Assembly (NCBI GenBank): GCA_025449775.1
Contig: JANWIS010000131.1
Location: 1-9,796 of the forward strand
Length of the DNA: 9,796 nucleotides
Direction: 5' to 3'
Source: Ignavibacteriaceae bacterium
GTDB lineage: Bacteria > Bacteroidota > Ignavibacteria > Ignavibacteriales > Ignavibacteriaceae
The translations under genes and the position numbers were made by a program. The notes beneath the pieces are model-generated. The model was given only the letters and a program-made list of their open reading frames with translations. It was not told where the DNA came from and made no database searches. Positions 6,685 through 9,796 of this stretch are shown piece by piece (within the stretch, counting starts at the first letter, position 1; each line of letters starts with the position of its first letter).

Positions 6685-9600
6685 TGGCTATTTTTTTTAT
6701 TAACAGACCAATAGTTGCGATGGTGATTTCCATCGTGATGGTTCTAGTCGGATTAATAGTTATGCGTGGTTTGCCGATCTCGCAGTTCCCCGATATAGTT
6801 CCTCCGATGATAAATGTTACTACAACTTATATCGGTGCTTCTGCAGTTGATGTTGAACAGACAGTTGCCACACCGCTTGAACAGCAAATTAACGGTGTTG
6901 AGAACATGATTTATATGAAATCAATCAATGCAAATGATGGAACATTAACTTTGCAGGTTTCATTCGATGTAGGTTCTGATCTCGATATGTCAAATGTTCT
7001 CACACAAAACAGAGTTAACCAGGCAACTGCATTTCTTCCCGGTTCAGTAAAGAATTACGGAGTGACAGTAAAAAAATCTCTTGTGTTTCCACTTATGCTT
7101 ATCACTCTTAAATCACCGGAAGGTCAGTTTGATAATAACTTCCTAAGTAATTATGCATCAATAAATATTAACGACTATTTGAGTAGAACTCAGGGCGTGG
7201 GAGATGTTAAGCTTTTTGGAGGAAGTGATTATGCAATGCGTATCTGGGTTAAACCCGATGTTCTTGGAAAACTCGGACTAACCGTTCCTGATTTGGTAAA
7301 AGCAGTTCAAGATCAGAATGTGATTAGCCCTGCTGGACAAATCGGAGGACCACCAGCACCTCCCGGAACTGATTTTACATATACAGTAAGAACTCAGGGA
7401 AGACTTCTTAATGAAGAAGAGTTCGGACAAATTATTGTTCGAACGAACCCGGATGGCTCACAATTAAGAATGAAAGATATTGCAAGAACAGAATTAGGAA
7501 CTCTTCTCTATAATCAGATTGGAAGAAATAACGGAAAACCTGCTGCAGTAATTGCAGTTTATCAGCTGCCCGGTTCGAATGCAATTGAAGTAGCAGAAAC
7601 CATTAAAAAAACGGTAAACGATTTATCTAAAAATTTTCCACCGGGAATGATTTATGAAATTTCTCTCGATACAACTCTTCCAATTGAAGAAAGCATTAAT
7701 GAAATTGTTCACACGCTCGTTGAAGCAGTTATACTTGTCATCGTAGTAGTTTTTATTTTTCTTCAAAACTGGCGGGCAACTTTAATTCCTTTGCTTACTG
7801 TTCCGGTATCTTTGATTTCAACATTCATAGTATTCCCGATGCTCGGATTTTCAATAAATACACTTTCACTTTTAGGAATGGTGCTTGCAATCGGAATTGT
7901 AGTTGATGATGCAATTGTAGTTGTAGAAGCTGTTATCCATCATATTGAACATGGAATGCAGCCGAAAGAAGCAACTATACAGGCAATGAAAGAAGTATCA
8001 GGTCCGGTTGTTGCAATTGCGTTAATACTTGCTGCAGTGTTTGTTCCAGTTGCATTTATGGGTGGAATAACCGGAATGCTTTACCAGCAATTTGCAATCA
8101 CGATTGCAATCTCGGTTTTACTTTCAGCTTTCAATGCGTTGACTCTTAGTCCTGCTTTAGCAGCAAAATTATTGAAACCGAAAGGCGGTAAAAAATCTCC
8201 TCTTGATAAATTTTATGTCTGGTTCAATAAAAAGTTTGACAGGTTTACCGGAAGCTATCTTTCACTAACTAGCATATTGGTTAGAAAAATTTCGCGAAGT
8301 ATAATTTTTATTGGTGTCGTTATCTTTCTTACAATCATTCTTTTCAGAACTGTACCCGGTGGATTTGTTCCGGAAGAAGATAATGGTTACTTCCTCATTA
8401 ATCTGCAGTTACCAGATGCAAGTTCTCTGCAAAGAACAGATGAAGTTTGTAAGAAGGTAGAACAAATACTTTCAGAGACTAAAGGTATAGACAACTATAC
8501 AACAATTGCCGGGTATAGTATTATTTCAAATGTAGTAAGTTCAAATGTTGCTGGATTCTTCATCTCTTTAAAGGAATGGGGTGAAAGAACTGAAACAGAA
8601 CAAAGATCGTTTGAAATGATCGAAGCTCTTAATAAAAGATTTGCAGCAGAAATCCCTGAAGCAATTGTTTATGTTTTCGGACCACCTGCGATTCAGGGTT
8701 TAGGAACAGGGGCCGGATTTACTTTTTTGCTTCAGGATAGAAGTGGTAACACTCCTCAAGAACTCGGTCAGCAGGTTGAACGATTTTTAACCGAAGCGAG
8801 GAAGCGTCCTGAAATTGGAAGGATTGCAACATTTTATAGAACTAATGTACCTCAGATATTTGCTATGGTTGATCGTGATAAAGTACAAAAGCAGGGAGTA
8901 AGCATCGCTGATGTAAATACAACTCTCGGATCATTGCTTGGTGCAAACTATGTAAATGACTTCAACAGGTTTGGAAGAGTTTATAAAGTTTACCTCTCTG
9001 CTGAAGGTGAATACAGGAATGAAACCTGGGATCTCGGACAATTTTTTGTTCGGAATATCAATGGAAGTATGGTTCCGCTTAATACTCTTGTATCAATGGG
9101 ACCGATTAATGGTCCTGAGTTCACAAACAGATTTAATCTTTTCCGTGCTGCAGAATTAACAGGTATACCAGCTCCGGGTTATACTTCGGCTCAGGCAATT
9201 ACAGCACTTCAGGAAGTTGCAGACCAGATTCTTCCACAGGGCTGGGGATATGACTTTGCGAATATGTCTTACCAGGAAGTTAAAGCCGCCGGAAGCGGAG
9301 CGACAGTTTTTATTTTTGCATTACTCTTTGTGTTTCTAATCCTGTCTGCACAATATGAAAGCTGGTCTCTACCGTTGAGTGTTTTACTCGGTATTCCATT
9401 CGCTGTATTTGGAGGGATGGCTGGATTATGGATTGCACGATTTTTTAGCGACAGCTATGTTAATAATGTATTCGCTCAAATTGGATTTGTAACACTTATC
9501 GGGCTTGCAGCAAAAAATGCAATCCTGATTGTGGAGTTTGCAAAGATGAAAAAAGAACAAGGAATGGAAGTGGCTGAAGCTGCATTAGATGCTGCCAAGC

Positions 9601-9796
9601 TTCGTCTCCGTCCGATTCTTATGACATCATTTGCATTTATTCTCGGAGTGTTGCCGTTAGTGAGAGCAGCAGGTGCCGGTGCTGAATCAAGAAAAGTTAT
9701 GGGATTGGCTGTGTTCTCAGGTTTATTGATTGCAACGGCATTAGCTATTTATATCGTGCCGTCTCTTTTTGTAATGGTTGAAAAATATTTTGTCAA
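6684..9796 (+). CDS. RND multidrug efflux permease, AcrB/MexB (HAE-1) type, 3' end cut by window
   Basis: Inner-membrane proton-driven export pump of the resistance-nodulation-division superfamily, which captures hydrophobic drugs or amphiphiles from the periplasm. I translated 1037 codons from ATG 6684 with no stop or frameshift to the window end; AcrB is 1049 residues, so probably only a few codons are missing. It aligns with AcrB throughout: the N-terminal FFINRPIVAMVI TM segment, GVGDVKLFG in the porter domain, LQNWRATLIP, and the TM4 block GMVLAIGIVVDDAIVV. The proton-relay residues are present: D408 and D409 (AcrB D407/D408), K944 in GLAAKNAILIVEFAK (AcrB K940), and R974 and T981 in LRLRPILMT (AcrB R971/T978). 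One variation is VVEAV where AcrB has VVENV after the Asp pair. Substrates cannot be predicted. No outer-membrane channel gene is visible; it may follow downstream. Confidence 0.96.
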   Translation, partial: MAIFFINRPIVAMVISIVMVLVGLIVMRGLPISQFPDIVPPMINVTTTYIGASAVDVEQTVATPLEQQINGVENMIYMKSINANDGTLTLQVSFDVGSDLDMSNVLTQNRVNQATAFLPGSVKNYGVTVKKSLVFPLMLITLKSPEGQFDNNFLSNYASININDYLSRTQGVGDVKLFGGSDYAMRIWVKPDVLGKLGLTVPDLVKAVQDQNVISPAGQIGGPPAPPGTDFTYTVRTQGRLLNEEEFGQIIVRTNPDGSQLRMKDIARTELGTLLYNQIGRNNGKPAAVIAVYQLPGSNAIEVAETIKKTVNDLSKNFPPGMIYEISLDTTLPIEESINEIVHTLVEAVILVIVVVFIFLQNWRATLIPLLTVPVSLISTFIVFPMLGFSINTLSLLGMVLAIGIVVDDAIVVVEAVIHHIEHGMQPKEATIQAMKEVSGPVVAIALILAAVFVPVAFMGGITGMLYQQFAITIAISVLLSAFNALTLSPALAAKLLKPKGGKKSPLDKFYVWFNKKFDRFTGSYLSLTSILVRKISRSIIFIGVVIFLTIILFRTVPGGFVPEEDNGYFLINLQLPDASSLQRTDEVCKKVEQILSETKGIDNYTTIAGYSIISNVVSSNVAGFFISLKEWGERTETEQRSFEMIEALNKRFAAEIPEAIVYVFGPPAIQGLGTGAGFTFLLQDRSGNTPQELGQQVERFLTEARKRPEIGRIATFYRTNVPQIFAMVDRDKVQKQGVSIADVNTTLGSLLGANYVNDFNRFGRVYKVYLSAEGEYRNETWDLGQFFVRNINGSMVPLNTLVSMGPINGPEFTNRFNLFRAAELTGIPAPGYTSAQAITALQEVADQILPQGWGYDFANMSYQEVKAAGSGATVFIFALLFVFLILSAQYESWSLPLSVLLGIPFAVFGGMAGLWIARFFSDSYVNNVFAQIGFVTLIGLAAKNAILIVEFAKMKKEQGMEVAEAALDAAKLRLRPILMTSFAFILGVLPLVRAAGAGAESRKVMGLAVFSGLLIATALAIYIVPSLFVMVEKYFV

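Noticed and set aside
8956..9159. Short + strand reading frame inside the permease gene
   Set aside because: Out-of-frame shadow of the RND permease, which is open and well conserved across this stretch; the same holds for antisense frames within the other genes.

Overview
The window is AT-rich, all genes read on the + strand, and the proteins point to a Gram-negative bacterium: two lipoproteins with lipoboxes, a tripartite RND efflux pump, a type II (normally periplasmic) asparaginase and a Sec-type signal ending in LFSQ. The LFSQ signal style and AT-rich codon use resemble the Bacteroidota / Ignavibacteriota / Chlorobiota group, while the clear Shine-Dalgarno sites before several genes fit Ignavibacteriota-like lineages better than Bacteroides. 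This placement is an inference from style, not from a marker gene.

Left part (1-3306), amino-acid and C4-dicarboxylate module. The 3' end of a type II L-asparaginase gene is followed 48 nt later by a DcuB-like anaerobic C4-dicarboxylate carrier and 17 nt after that by aspartate ammonia-lyase. Together they would take asparagine to aspartate, then to fumarate plus ammonia, and exchange fumarate or aspartate for succinate across the inner membrane, as in fumarate respiration. Unusually, the aspartase carries an N-terminal export signal, so fumarate may be made in the periplasm.

Middle (3390-4648). A YdiK-type AI-2E-family membrane protein is followed by a gap of about 180 nt. The gap is not empty: it encodes, in one frame, a short relic matching the C-terminal tail typical of Eco57I-like/type IIG restriction-methylases (RLY.LTEEEI.IVE). 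The relic marks a rearrangement junction.

Right part (4658-9796), lipoprotein carbonic anhydrase and RND pump. A beta-class carbonic anhydrase with a lipoprotein signal is followed by an AcrA/MexA-type membrane fusion lipoprotein, whose stop codon overlaps the start of an AcrB/MexB-type RND permease. The permease runs off the window a few residues short of its expected end. The carbonic anhydrase and fusion-protein genes begin with almost the same DNA: 47 nt with one mismatch, from the ribosome binding site through codon 11, and recognisable similarity to about codon 41. This is a duplicated or converted lipoprotein leader shared by two unrelated proteins.

The most notable points are the shared leader, the exported aspartase in an asparaginase-Dcu-aspartase cluster, and the restriction-methylase relic. 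No tRNA, rRNA, CRISPR array or intact mobile element was seen.
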